A DNA stretch of 64,000 nucleotides from Fonsecaea monophora (GCF_001642475.1 NW_019174034.1:1-64000), one strand, 5' to 3'; counted from the stretch's first letter, positions 45,458-56,755 are shown. Notes: generated from the sequence alone by a model not told the origin. Translations and numbers: made by a program.

Positions 45458-46393
45458 CTACTCTTTGTGAGTGTAGTACTTCCTCCAATCGTGGACATCT
45501 TTGAATCCCAAAACCTCTCGGATTTTCTTGTTGGAGAGGGGCGCCTCCCACTTGCCCATCTTCCGCGTAATGGGTGTATTGGGACAGTGCTTTTTCAAAA
45601 ACTCCTCTGTCGGCACTGTCGTTGTAATAGTGTCGTTGGTGGCATTAAACACCTGGAACCCGAGCCCGCTCTTTGCAACGCACAAGTCACAAATTTGACC
45701 AAGGTCCCGAGCATCGATATAGCTCCAAGCATTTCTTTTTCTTGTCTCTGGTTTTCCCACGTGTCGGGGAAAATTGCTCTCGTATTCGTGTGGCTCAATC
45801 ACGTTGCCGATCACCAAGGCGTAAATATCGATATTGAACCGTCGGGCAAAAGTCCGAGCGATACGCTCTCCGGTCAATTTGCTGCAGGCGTACGTATCCT
45901 CTGGATTGCGATCGTACGTATCCTCCTCAAGAGGGAAAGAATGGTAGTCATCGTCCCCTTGCGTGAAGCAAACACCATAGGTGGTCTCGCTGCTGGCAAT
46001 GACAATCTTCTTCACACCCAACTTGCACGCAGCCTCGATCACATTGTATGTGCTCATGACATTACCCCGAAAAGTCTCGCTGTCTGGCACGATCATGTTT
46101 CGGGCATACGCTGCAAAGTGGATGACAGCGTCGGGAGGCCCAGGGTGTTTCGGCAGACCAAACTCGCTCATCGAAAACAGCGAGGACAGTGCGTTGAACA
46201 CTTGACCGCCATCGGTCAGATCTGTCTTCATTGTGTATACATTCTTTCCTGGAGGGATATGGTCTTTTGGGAAATCCACCAGATCCAAGTTCAGAACCTG
46301 GTGTCCTTTGTTCAACAAGTACGGAATGCAGTGACGTCCGGCTTTCCCGGAGCCCCCGGTGAAGACGATTCTTTTACCTAAGGAAGTAGACAT
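45458..46393 (-). CDS. NAD-dependent epimerase/dehydratase family protein (extended SDR)
   Basis: Intronless 311-residue frame from ATG 46393. The Rossmann start is FTGGSGKAGRHC near residues 12-23 (G-x2-G-x2-G), followed by the acidic NAD-selecting segment NLDLVDFP. Strand-4 VIHFAAYA is present. The catalytic set is SSETTYG (Ser/Thr) and Y-x3-K in TYACSKLTGE. A downstream YIDARDLGQICDLC block fits extended SDRs such as UDP-sugar epimerases. The fold and cofactor use are firm; the substrate is unknown. It stands head to tail with the coiled-coil gene upstream (183 bases between stop and ATG). Confidence 0.9.
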   Translation of the reverse strand: MSTSLGKRIVFTGGSGKAGRHCIPYLLNKGHQVLNLDLVDFPKDHIPPGKNVYTMKTDLTDGGQVFNALSSLFSMSEFGLPKHPGPPDAVIHFAAYARNMIVPDSETFRGNVMSTYNVIEAACKLGVKKIVIASSETTYGVCFTQGDDDYHSFPLEEDTYDRNPEDTYACSKLTGERIARTFARRFNIDIYALVIGNVIEPHEYESNFPRHVGKPETRKRNAWSYIDARDLGQICDLCVAKSGLGFQVFNATNDTITTTVPTEEFLKKHCPNTPITRKMGKWEAPLSNKKIREVLGFKDVHDWRKYYTHKE

Positions 46394-46576
46394 ATTCTCG
46401 GGTGCAAGACTGCAAGCAATGTCGCATGCAGATGGAAATCAGCTCTAGAGGCAGATAGAAATGGCAGCACCACTGGAAATTTCTGAGAGGTGATGACATG
46501 GGGTTCAACCGGGGTGATCACCGATGACATTCCGTGTGCCAGGGACTGTGGTAGCCCAAAGAGGAAGCTCGATGTT

Positions 46577-48231
46577 TTAAAACACGGCACTTCGCTTTCT
46601 TTGCAACTTGTTTGTATCTTGATCGCTCCGGCGCCGGAAATTGAAAATGCTCGATTTTGGTTTGATCTGTGGTTGCAACGCAGGCGCAGGTGCGAGAAAA
46701 CTTGATTGTGAAGCAGCTCCTGACATGTAAGGACCTGATGAGTATCCCCCCCAGGCATTAACATATGGAGTAACGGGATGTTGTCCTTGGTGTGTCTCGA
46801 GATAGGCTGATTGTCCGGCTTCGGAGTGGTGCCTGTGTTGTCGTGGATCTCGAGGAGGAAGATCTGGACGAGCAGACGCATCTTCCCGCCCATACATTTG
46901 CTTGAGCCGCTCAGTCTCCTGTTGGATTTCCGCCTGCTTTCTTCGCCGTTGTTCCTTTTCTTCTCTCTCCAAGAGTTGCCTAGTCAAGCGCTCCTCCTCC
47001 TCCTCTCTGCGCCGTCTTTGTCTCTCTTCCTCTAGCGCTTGCCTCCGCAATCGAGCAGACTCGGCTTCAATCTCCCACTGTGTCCGTGGATCTGTGGGTG
47101 GCACTCGCGGTTCGTGGGTGGGCGAGACTGGCTGATGTCTGGCATCTGTTTGCAGAATTGCAGGGCCGGTACTTGGACTAGCCGGGTTGGATTTCTTGTT
47201 CACATTGAGATTAAAGGTCTCCTTCAAAGAACCAAAATACACATCACGGATCACCACAGCTCCAAGCAGGAGGACCACCTCGAAACCTTTGAGATCCTCG
47301 ATATCTACCCTCTGCAGATTTGGCTCATACAGGGTCAACTCTTTCAAAGCCTTGAATATCGACACAGTGATATCTGGGTCTCTGTGTTTGGCCTTTCCTT
47401 CTATATCCGTACTCTTCCCAGACATGAAACATGCCAGATCCTTTGAAAACTTGCTGTCTTTCTTCCACTTGAAAACAATTTTGGGTGTAACCTCTGAAGC
47501 AGCCGGGTCGTATTGCGTGCGATCAAGCGCAGACCCAGATGGGGGCCGAAAGGTCTGTTGTGGCATCTCGAATTCCCACGATGCGGATCTGTTGAAGCTC
47601 GCAGCCTTGTGCCTCACTACTATCTGTTGATCTGGATTGTAGAGCTGTATTACGAACTCGGAGGGGAGGATGGGTTCAGGAGGGGGTGGGATCGCCCCAT
47701 TCAACCTGGCTTGTTCGGATAGAGGAGGAGGTTGGGTCCATTCTGGGATGAGAAGGACTTCGGCATAGAGGACTTCGGGACTAAAGGCATCGTAAAGTGC
47801 TGCCGCATATCGGTTTCTCGAAGCATGGTTGTCTGGGTCTAGATGTCGTACCGTGTAGAAAGGCTCATAATCAGCTCCATGCTGGGAAAAGAGAAATGTG
47901 GACAATTGCTTCGGTTTGTCTTTGGACGGTTTGAGGACAAATGCTGCAACTGTTAGCAATGAGGATGCTGGAGGGACAGACATGCACACGTACTCGGCAG
48001 ATTCTCATCCAGCATGGCGTTCCTGAACTTGTCTGTCGTGGTGCCCTTGTGGTGCCAGTGACGAGGGTGTCTTGTGGTAAAACAGACACGCTGATACTCG
48101 AGACGACTCTACAGTATTGTAAGACTTTGTGGTTGACTACTCGGTATAGATTTGAAGTCGAGGACGACACTCACAGGCGCAACCGAGTCCGATTGTTTGC
48201 GCCCTCTTGCGAATATCAAAGACACAGCCAC
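46577..48231 (-). CDS. Conserved fungal coiled-coil protein of unknown function, 5' end uncertain
   Basis: Three exons are supported: 48231(?)-48175, 48108-47994 and 47943-46577, with introns GTGAGT...GTAG (66 bases) and GTACGT...GCAG (50 bases). The joined frame reads VSLIFARGRKQSDSVAP, SRLEYQRVCFTTRHPRHWHH, then NAMLDENLP/TFVLKPSKDKPK. Residues to about 300 form a folded, mostly beta region (LLIPEWTQPPPL, FEVVLLLGAVVIRDVYFGS). Then comes a highly charged single helix (RRRREEEEERLTRQLLE) and a basic C-terminus (FNFRRRSDQD). I recognise no domain. The first exon has no in-frame ATG after the TGA at 48240-48238; GTG stands at 48231-48229 where ATG would be expected. Either there is an upstream exon joined at 48232, a near-cognate start, or use of the internal ATG at 48015 (462 residues). 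Confidence 0.75.
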
Positions 48232-48710
48232 GCTTCGTCAGGGCAAAGCACACGAGGTCACGTCCTCAACGTGACTCCGGCTTGTTAGGCGCCGCAGCCT
48301 GGAGGCTGTGCGCCCCGTGGGGCTCGCGGTTTAGGTACGTCGACGATCCCGAACCTCCGTTTGCAGTGGATCATTATTACTGGGTCGCTATGTGCTTGGA
48401 GGGACTACGGTGAGCTATCCATTCACCTTTGCAGTAACTTGGTGCCGCATCAGTATCAGTATTTTCCCCACACTATCCATGAATACTAGGTACGGTAGTA
48501 TACCAGTACAGTGTATGGATATTCTACGAGCAAGACGCGCGTACTCGGTACACAGCTACGAGTACACGACCAGCCATTGACCACAGCCCAGCCTTCTAAA
48601 ATGGAATTTTCTTCAGTTTACAAAAGACGCTGCGTCAATCGTGTTCACGCAGTGTTGAATATATATAGTTGATGAACCCGTTTCCAAAACTGCAGTTCAA
48701 CCTCTTGTGG
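48232..48710. other. Intergenic region upstream of the coiled-coil gene
   Basis: Promoter of the coiled-coil gene and 3' end of the Bre4-like gene. It could hold a missing first exon of the coiled-coil gene. A minus-strand ATG at 48374 heads a 12-codon frame followed by GTACCT, but its phase does not fit the acceptor at 48232. Confidence 0.45.
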
Positions 48711-51700
48711 CTATTGAAGTCGCAATGCCTCTTCATCAAGGACACCGAACAGGTTTTCCACCTCTTTCAGCACGTCCTCTATCCCGAGGCCCAGCTGGCC
48801 CGTGACTAGTGCATACGTGTACAAAAGGCTATAGTCCTCATCTTTGGTCCTTTGTTCGTGTGCGTCAGCCTGTCTATACTCGAAAATCTTTGCCAGGAGC
48901 CTGTCCCGTGTATTGTCAATGCTGGGCAACGCGTCACTCGTGATTGAATATTCCAACTTCATCGAACTCGCGAGAACGCTGAACAAGTGACTGATCCTCC
49001 GGCACAGCTGCGCTCGTTCCTTGGCTGTGGCTTTCAAGAGTGCCTCCTCTCCTGGGGAGGTGTTCAGATCTTTTAGGATCACCTCGTTCATGGCGTGGAA
49101 TGAACCCAGCATCTGCTCAGTACTGTTGAGAATCCGGCCATAGGTCGCATGCGGGAACGGCCGTCGGAGCTCAAACTCGCTTTTGGATGCCTCTGCCAGG
49201 CCTCGGAGCTTAGCTAGAAATCTTTGCAGATACAACTCCTCCCGCAGGTTCATGTAGCGATCTGGAGGGATACCTTCGGTCAGCGTGGCCAGTGGATCTC
49301 TCTTCCAGATTAGACCCATGCGTAGCCACAGTAGTGCAAGGCCATCTTTCAGCTTTTGCCGAGCCGATATAGGCCAGACAGCGCGTGTAATGATCAATCC
49401 CCATATGCAGCCAGAAATTACGGCAACCACCCGATGTCCGGCGATTGCAAGGATCAGGGGATTCTTTGCGGCATCCTCTTCGTCTCCATCATCATCATCG
49501 TTGTCACGACCAGCGAGACTGTACGCGTACAAAGCACTGAGGTTGTATGTCAACATGATGAATCGTCCCATCGGGCCTTTGCCTTTTCCAATGATGATAT
49601 ACGCGGTCCAGTACGCCATGCAGACCCCAAAAAGACACAGGATGAAGGGATTGTCGTGCGATATTTCCCAGGCGGCTATTGCGAGAACAGCTCCAAGACA
49701 GGTTCCGAGCACCCGGGAGTAACCCGTCGTGTTGGACGCTCCGATTGTCATGCTGCACACAAGCATGTAAGAGACCAAGCCCCACTCCCCTCGCCAGTGC
49801 TGGTACAGTGGGCGTGTCGAGGAGAGGAAACTTGGAAGTGCGTACAGAAGAGCGCCTAGGCCGACCTTAATTGCAAACCTGATATCGTCACGTCGAAAAA
49901 AAGATGCTGCAGCGTAGAGGTAGCGGAAAAATATTTGTTTGAGGCGAGGTTGATCAGGCCACTGGGGGACATTATGCTGTGGAGATACATTGAGCTGCTT
50001 GTCGCTAACCTTGACTTCAAATTCATCCGAACTTTTGGCCAGTTTTGCAAAATCAGGGTCGAGTCCAGCCAGTTCTGTCTGGGTGTATGGTGAGCGCCAA
50101 AACTTCAGCCAATTCCACGTCTTCCCGAAAGGGTGCTCGTCAACCTCGAGCTGGAGCTCGTCGAGGATGTTCAAATATTCTTTCACGGATTCAGCCACTT
50201 CCACCAAGGAGAATGAAAAGTGGCCACAGCAAGCAGCGGCATCCTCCCAGTCAGCTTGAACAGGCATTGGTCGAGATCGAAACATGTCCTTCTGACTATA
50301 TACAGCCAGGATTGCATCTTGCCGAGACTGCTTGTACAACCCCAATGCTCGATCAAGACTCATTTTGAATTTGGGGTTGGTGGAAACGATGTATCGCTTA
50401 GAGGCATCAAAGGGGCAGTCATCCAGGATTTCTTTCAAAGTGAAAGCCAAAGATCTCATGGAAGGCCCAAGGTTTTCGATGAAAAGCTCGAATATTTGCG
50501 CCGGTGATCGAAATGGCAGGGGAGTTGGACCTGACAGCGATCCAGTAAGCGGCCTGCCCAACCCTTGGATAGGCGAGGATGGTGCAGAGTAATTAAACCA
50601 TTCTCGCTCGCCCATGGTGACTTTGGAACTCTCCATTGAATCCATCCAATGTGGTGTAAGAGTATTCTCTGCTGCGAATTGCGCGGAACTAAAGGCCGGC
50701 TGCTTGGTCACGACAAACTGCATGGCTGCAGCACTCCGAAGGCCGCCAATGCTCTGCGAAATCCGCTGGAGACATTGCGCCAGCCTACCCTCAATCAGAG
50801 CTTGTCTCTCGGTGCCCAACAAGTAATGTTCGTATCTTGCTTCTTTCAAATTTTGTGGAATGGTAGAGGAAAGCTTTTTGTGCTGATCACTAATGCTCTG
50901 AAAGACGCTATCTTCCAGTTCTGCCTCATCGCCAGATAGAAAGCTGCTCGTAATCAAGGCAAGCATGTCCGCATGTGTATCAGTCACCTGCAGGAGGTTT
51001 TTCCTCAACTTGTGTCTGGCTGATATGGGGAAAATCAAGAAGGAAACAAGCATAGTGGCTATCACACCAGCGACGATCATCTTGAGGATTTGCGCGATAG
51101 ACTTTGTCGAGTAGTCACCGGCCTGAATGGCGCCTTCTTTCGTGAGGATGGTGACCAGGCTCAGAGATGCAAGGGAGCATGCTATGTTCACCAGGGGATC
51201 ATTCCTCCTCAGCTTGATCCATCCGACAAATCCAAGACCGCCTCCAACAAAGACAACCAGAACAATAGCGTGTCCAAGCTCAATAAGATGAACAGTATCT
51301 GAAAAGAAAGCGGCGACGGTCATGCTGAGGAGCGACACGACGGCCACGTAGAGGAATGCGGACGTGGCCAGCAGAAGAGCATCCAGCATACTCCCAAGGG
51401 ATCTCGCTGGGTGAAAGTACACCGTAATAGTGGCTACCATGTGTTTCGAGTTCTGTCTCCCGAACAAGAGGCTCAACCGGGGAACAAATGTGGCCAGACT
51501 GCCCAAGAAGTATGCCAGTGCGCATTTGAAGATCCCCTTCCCAGTGTCCGACAGCATGAACTGTTTGGCCCGACCCGCCCATTCCAAGCTCTTTGACGCC
51601 CACGAGCCATGATAGGGTCCGGGACAACCTGGGCTTATTTCTTCGATTTGTCCCAGTAAAGGAGTGGTGTCGTCCACGGCGTGGTTAAAGACATCGGGAC

Positions 51701-51889
51701 GGTCGAAGTTATGGAGGGTAAATGTTTTGCTTAGCCGTTTGCCCGTGGCGGGATCGATATAGGAAGATTGACGAAGCTAACATGTATGATATCAGTAGCA
51801 CATTCCCACGGTGGCTTGTCTAGACGTACGCTGGCTCTGGGATTCAGATTGAATGTATTTCTGTCGAAATCTTGGCCATCTGCGGCCAT
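48711..51889 (-). CDS. Bre4-like / aromatic acid exporter family membrane protein
   Basis: Predicted polytopic transporter of 1,041 residues. Exon 1 is 51889-51830 (20 codons, MAADGQDFDRNTFNLN...) and exon 2 is 51776-48711; the 53-base intron has GTACGT and TTAG ends. The GTG at 51677 is internal, not the start. Two membrane bundles of about six helices each lie near residues 98-278 (TITVYFHPARSLGSMLD, AGVIATMLVSFLIFPISA) and 673-843 (WGLVSYMLVCSMTIGAS, VVAVISGCIWGLIITRAVWP), each followed by a long cytosolic helical segment. This duplicated FUSC/ArAE layout with a C-terminal DUF2421-like part is that of fungal brefeldin-A-sensitivity protein 4 relatives. Transport of aromatic or weak organic acids is known for bacterial relatives; the fungal substrate is unproven. 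Family call is sure. Confidence 0.9.
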
Positions 51890-52706
51890 ACTTTAGACAA
51901 GCTTCGGCTGCTTGTTAGGCTACCCGGACGACCGACCCCGAGATGAGATACAGGCCATATCAATGTGACCACATAGTGAGATAAGGATAAATTGAAGTGA
52001 TCTCTCCAAAGAGAAGAGGATTCAAGTTGTACATGATTGCCTTTGGAAATTATGGATTGGTTTGTTTACGGTGGGTGCGGCGAGTCGCCTGAGAAGATGA
52101 CATCAATCACGGCCCGACATTCATCCGGCATCTCGTCCATCGTCCGCGAGAACGACAAAAACTCTGGAATAGTATATTTTATCTCCTCGACTCTACTTTC
52201 TCCTGGGCTCAAGCTGTCAATGGAACTGATTTGGTCCCTACTAGAGACGATACGCTTAACTCCCAAGACAGAAGAGTAAACAATAGAGTTAGCCATCGCT
52301 GTAGTCTGTCCAGTTCGATATCCAAGCTTGATATCCTTCACCCTCAGTATCCTAGAAATCAATATTTCACGCATCCTCACGGGTAGACCATGACCGCCCA
52401 CTTTTCACTGGCCCACGATTTGACCATGATTGCCCAGAGTTGTCAAAATCGCATAACAAGCCTCGAGAATAGAACAAGGGAAAGAGGGATAGGTAGAAGG
52501 GGGGAGAGAGAACGTAATCGTAGCTGAGCTGGTACACTGAAAATATCGAATCTTGGCATCTTCCCTCATATTGCCTTTAGCCGCGCCAGATATTCCGATA
52601 TTCTCATGATATATATTCATCTCTATAATTTTGCTCTTCCCTTTGTTTTTGGTCTGTTCAAACACGAGGCCAGACAACCGACTGCGCGTCGACAGGGACT
52701 TCTGCA
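51890..52706. promoter_or_regulatory. Divergent promoter region between Bre4-like and AlkB-like genes
   Basis: 817 bases between two divergent ATGs. A minus-strand frame at 52066-52401 begins on GTG and has no recognisable domain. AT content rises around 52590-52640. No RNA gene seen. Confidence 0.45.
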
Positions 52707-53783
52707 ATGCCAATGTACGACGCCCACGCTAGACCTCCCGAACATATGCGAGAGCTTTTCAAATTATGGCGGAAACGGTCTGCACTTGAAGTTGAAGCTG
52801 ATCAGCACATCATTAACCCACGAGAGCCAGATGTCAATAGAGTCTCAGCTTTACCGGGGTCTGAAGTTCTTGGACAGGCCGATATGGAGATTTTGACCAC
52901 GGATTTTCTCGATAATGCCGCAGACATTGCAGCCACGGGGGCTGAAGACGCTACTTTACCACCACGAATAGCCTTTGAGGTGAACGGACTGCCTGGTTCG
53001 TGCTCGCTCTGTTGCTTGCGATGTCACGACACAAGCTAACTTGAGGTAGGTCTCAAAGTGTTTCCTTCCCTCTTGCCTCCTCGACTCCAAGTTGCCTTGC
53101 TAGACAGGCTCCTTCATCGTGATCTCTCTAATCCCGTGCACAAGACCAATCTCAACTACCACCACCATATCACCTACCTGCGAAACGCAGGTACTTCATC
53201 TTTATCTTCATTCTTCGCTGCACGTCTCGATAATGTTATCTCCCCGAAGGATTCTTCGACTCACAGACCAATGACCATGGCGCAGATGCTCGGAACCAAA
53301 TTGCGCTGGGTCACATTGGGAGGTCAGTATGACTGGACGAACAAAATTTATCCTGATAACGAGCCGCCGCCTTTTCCCAACGATATCGCCGCTCTTCTAA
53401 AGAGACTATTTCCTGCCGTTGACGCCCAGGCCGCAATTGTCAATTTCTACAGTCCTGGAGACACCTTGAGTGTGCACCGAGATGTTAGTGAGGCATCCGA
53501 CAACGGCCTCATCAGCATCAGTTTTGGTTGCGACTGTATCTTCCTTGTTGGCGGCGACGATAAGGCTGATGCTATAGCCATTCGGTTAAGGTCTGGGGAT
53601 GCAATTCTCATGTCTGGGGAATCCAGATATGCCTGGCACGGCGTGCCGAAGATCCTCCCGGATACCTGTCCTCCCTGGCTGCAAGACTGGCCAGATACGG
53701 GCCACGATGGACTATACCAGCAATGGCGAGGGTGGATGAGTAAGAAACGAATCAATCTCAATGTCCGTCAGATCACCGAATGA
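52707..53783 (+). CDS. AlkB family (ALKBH1-like) 2-oxoglutarate/Fe(II) dioxygenase
   Basis: Predicted demethylase of nucleic acids (DNA or tRNA), 340 residues. Exon 1 is 52707-52995 and exon 2 is 53050-53783; the 54-base intron (GTTCGT...GTAG) joins VNGLPG to LKVFPSLLPP. The catalytic core is complete: iron ligands H239-x-D241 (VHRDVSEASDNG) and H293 (AWHGVP), and the 2-oxoglutarate-binding RINLNVRQ near 330-337, as in AlkB homologues. NYHHHITYLRN and LRWVTLGGQYDWTNKIY are the ALKBH1-type nucleotide-recognition region. The N-terminal 95 residues are helical and fungus-specific. The closest known family is ALKBH1; ALKBH1 acts on tRNA and other nucleic acids in animals, and the fungal substrate is not established. 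Confidence 0.92.
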
Positions 53784-54079
53784 CGCTCAGGCGATTGACG
53801 GCCAAAGACTTGTGATGATGGTGCAAACTGCCCGCTCGGAGTGATGGAATCATGCCTAAACAGGCAGGAGAAGTCTGTCCTCATTATCAATTTGTTCCCA
53901 CCAGTAATTGGAGGTAGAGGTGGAGATGTGCGTCTCCAAGCAGGAACCATTTGAGGTGCCCCCTCAAATAGCCAAACCATCTCGCGAGGGGTACAGGACG
54001 ACACGCTTTCGAAGAGTCGTACCCTCTACTCGTCAAAGATATTCAGATATACCGTCTGGCTTCATTTGTGTCTGCCATC

Positions 54080-55768
54080 ATGGTTGCCGATTGGGAATCC
54101 CGTGCAAAAGCAAAGAGAGAGGCCATTCTGAACTCAATTCCAGAGAAATGGCGACTTCAGAAGATTCCTAGCCCGGAAGAGCAGAAAGACGTGACTGGCT
54201 CCTACATTCAGCAATTTCTCGCTGAGAAAGAAGTCACGATCACCGAAACAGACGCGGTCGGCATTGCGGAAAAGGTCGCAGCGGGCGCATGGACTGCGGT
54301 TGATGTCACACAAGCATTCTGCCACAGGGCTTCGCTAGCTCACCAGCTGGTTAATTGCCTGCACGAGACCTTCTTTGATGCTGCTCTGAAGTCCGCCAAA
54401 GCACTTGATGAGTACTTTGCGAAGAACAAGAAGACAGTTGGACCTCTTCACGGAGTTCCTGTGTCGCTGAAAGATCAGTTCCATGTTAAAAACGTCGAAA
54501 CTACGATGGGATATGTTGGCTGGATCGGGACTTTTGAAGGCAACGCCAATGACCCTCGCAAGGGCCAGTATGAAAGTGAAATGGTGAGAGAGCTCAGAGC
54601 TCTCGGTGCAGTGCTGTACTGCAAGACCAGCGTACCGCACACTCTGATGAGTGGGGAGACCATCAACAACATCATTGGCTATACTTGGAACCCGAAGAAT
54701 CGCTATCTCTGTTCGGGTGGAAGCTCTGGGGGTGAAGGAGCGCTGATTTCTTTGAGGGGATCGCCAGCTGGATTTGGTACCGACATTGGGGGTTCCATCC
54801 GCATTCCTGCGGCGTTCAATGGGCTTTACGGCATTCGTCCCTCATTCGGAAGGCTGCCATACGAAGGAATGGCAAACAGCATGGATGGACAGAACACTGT
54901 TCTCTCCGTTGTCGGCCCTCTCGCCACTACCGCTCGTTCCGCTCGACTGCTCACAAAAGCTATCCTATCCGAAAATCCCTGGCTTTACGATCCATTGACT
55001 ATCGACATGCCGTGGCGTGATGCCCAAGAGCAAGCAATCCATGATATTGTTAAATCTACTTCACAGGGAAATCGACTGAGCTTTGGAGTACTAACAACGG
55101 ACGGCATTGTGAACCCTCAGCCGCCGGTAAGTCGAGCGGTGTCGATGCTCGCAGACGCTCTCAGCAAGGCAGGACACCAAATCATCGAGTGGAAGCCACC
55201 GTCACACAAAACTATACTAGATATAACGTTCAAGACATGGGGATACGATGGTGGAAAGGATGTGCACGATGCCTTTGCACTTTCTGGCGAGCCTATGTCT
55301 CCTCAAATCAAGATGAGTTTTGGTGACGGACCGAAGCCGGAAATGACTGCCTCACAGATCGCCGCTAACAATGTTGAGAAACGGAAATACCAGAAACAAT
55401 ACATGGATTATTGGAATAGTACCACTCAGTTGACATCGACCGGTCGACCTGTGGATGCGTTCATTTGTCCTCTTGCGCCATACCCGGCTGCCAGACCCAC
55501 ATTATACAAGTATTACGGATACAGTGTGTTTGTCAATGGGCTTGACTATACAAGCGTTGTCGTACCTGTGACCATTGCGGATAAAAACATTGACAAGTAT
55601 GCGGATGGATACACGCCCATCAACGAGCAGGACAAGGAGGTTTTCGAAACTTATGATGCCGACTTGTTCGATGGAGCCCACGTCAGTGTGCAGATCGTCG
55701 GGCGCAGGTTCACAGAAGAGAAGATGTTGGCAATTGCAGAATATGTGGGCAGTTTGGTCGGGAAATAA
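54080..55768 (+). CDS. Amidase-signature hydrolase (acetamidase-like)
   Basis: Intronless 562-residue enzyme of the amidase-signature family, cleaving carboxamides to acid and ammonia or amine. The frame opens on GTG 54068, but the first ATG is 54080 (MVADWESRAKAKREA). The Ser-cisSer-Lys triad is visible: K131 in SLKDQF, S215 in GGSSGGEGAL and S239 in GTDIGGSIRIP, with the 24-residue spacing between the serines seen in fatty acid amide hydrolase. Length and the N-terminal IPEKWRL motif fit the fungal acetamidase (AmdS-like) group, which lets fungi use amides as nitrogen or carbon source. Substrate cannot be read from sequence. It follows the AlkB-like gene with 296 bases between, on the same strand. 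Confidence 0.93.
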   Translation: MVADWESRAKAKREAILNSIPEKWRLQKIPSPEEQKDVTGSYIQQFLAEKEVTITETDAVGIAEKVAAGAWTAVDVTQAFCHRASLAHQLVNCLHETFFDAALKSAKALDEYFAKNKKTVGPLHGVPVSLKDQFHVKNVETTMGYVGWIGTFEGNANDPRKGQYESEMVRELRALGAVLYCKTSVPHTLMSGETINNIIGYTWNPKNRYLCSGGSSGGEGALISLRGSPAGFGTDIGGSIRIPAAFNGLYGIRPSFGRLPYEGMANSMDGQNTVLSVVGPLATTARSARLLTKAILSENPWLYDPLTIDMPWRDAQEQAIHDIVKSTSQGNRLSFGVLTTDGIVNPQPPVSRAVSMLADALSKAGHQIIEWKPPSHKTILDITFKTWGYDGGKDVHDAFALSGEPMSPQIKMSFGDGPKPEMTASQIAANNVEKRKYQKQYMDYWNSTTQLTSTGRPVDAFICPLAPYPAARPTLYKYYGYSVFVNGLDYTSVVVPVTIADKNIDKYADGYTPINEQDKEVFETYDADLFDGAHVSVQIVGRRFTEEKMLAIAEYVGSLVGK

Positions 55769-55867
55769 ATGGGGGACACACCGCTAGCGAGAGGAAGGAC
55801 GACAGACAACTCGATTCAATATTTGTACAGGTTCTTCTTGTGATACACAGAGTCGGAGCACAATGCT

Positions 55868-56755
55868 TCACTCGGCTGGGACGTTGTCCAGCCCAATGTC
55901 TTCCAAGCATGCCCACAAGTCCGGTCCGATCAGTTCCCGCAATCTGCTCTCTTCTTCGGACAGCTCGTCGTCCAGCAAAGGGGTGGGCGCTTTGCCTGAA
56001 CGTTTCTTCTTGCCCTTAGACAGTTTTTTTTTTTTCTGTTTGGTGTCTGCCGGTGTTTGTGGCTCCGGTATCCGTGACATTGCGTCGCTGTAAATATTTT
56101 CGAGGATCTGATCGAAGTCGACGTTCTCGTTAGCCTTCGATCTTTCCCCACCTGAGGCTTTAGAGCCAGAAGGCTTTGGATCCGACTTCAGTAGCGGGCA
56201 GCTGATAGTCTCATTGGGAAACACAAGTTTAAATTCTGCACTCCCAAGAGGGTGTGAGTTGATGGGATACCGACACTGGCTCGGGAAGTCACAGCATTCG
56301 CAGCCTCTTGCGACCACCTCACTCTTGAGGGTTCTGAGAACTGCCCGGCGCCATGTTCCCCAAGCCTTCCAGGCCGCATAGTCGAACTCAGAGGAACACG
56401 CCCGAGGCCTTTTCATTTTCCTCAGACTGGGCCGATCTGTCTGGCCTGAACAGTAGTAGTGTCCATCAACCAGGCATCGGCGTGTTACGCCAAGAGGATA
56501 TCGTGAATGGCACAGGTGGCATATCCAGACCCATGGTAGCGGCTCGTTTTGTGGTGGAGGAGGAAGAAGAAGAAGAGAAACAGACTGTCGGTCGTCATCG
56601 TCAGGGTCATGATGGACAAAGTACTGGGCGGGGTCGAAAGGTGGCACTGAGCCGGTAGACGGAGAATCTGGTCTATATGTTGGCGCCCTGGGTGACCGCA
56701 CTCCCTTATCCGATTCGAGGTTGTGACAGGACGTATCCAATCTGGGACTAGGCAT
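55868..56755 (-). CDS. Conserved fungal cysteine-rich protein, unknown function
   Basis: Intronless 295-residue frame from ATG 56755; the frame continues upstream to a GTG at 56776. Residues 70-160 hold a Cys/His cluster: WICHLCHSRYPLGVTRRC, then DGHYYCSG, then GCECCDFPSQC, arranged like a zinc-binding fold. Around it are a Pro-rich N-terminus and a Lys-rich tail (KQKKKKLSKGKKKR) ending in an acidic region. The tail is coded by a 12-base homopolymer. I recognise no named family. Possible roles are nucleic-acid or protein binding. It is convergent with the amidase gene, with only 99 bases between the two stop codons. Confidence 0.75.
   Translation of the reverse strand: MPSPRLDTSCHNLESDKGVRSPRAPTYRPDSPSTGSVPPFDPAQYFVHHDPDDDDRQSVSLLLLPPPPQNEPLPWVWICHLCHSRYPLGVTRRCLVDGHYYCSGQTDRPSLRKMKRPRACSSEFDYAAWKAWGTWRRAVLRTLKSEVVARGCECCDFPSQCRYPINSHPLGSAEFKLVFPNETISCPLLKSDPKPSGSKASGGERSKANENVDFDQILENIYSDAMSRIPEPQTPADTKQKKKKLSKGKKKRSGKAPTPLLDDELSEEESRLRELIGPDLWACLEDIGLDNVPAE
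56024..56035 (-). repeat. A12 homopolymer inside the Cys-rich protein's coding region
   Basis: Twelve consecutive T on the plus strand read as twelve A in the coding strand and code the KKKK of the basic tail. Such runs are prone to replication slippage and transcriptional or ribosomal frameshifting. The frame is intact in this sequence. Confidence 0.95.

Noticed and set aside
45467..46381. 304-residue plus-strand frame opposite the SDR gene
   Set aside because: Antisense shadow: the minus strand carries all SDR motifs and the plus translation has none.
52066..52401. 111-residue minus-strand frame between the Bre4-like and AlkB-like genes
   Set aside because: Starts on GTG, no recognisable domain, and lies in the divergent promoter region.
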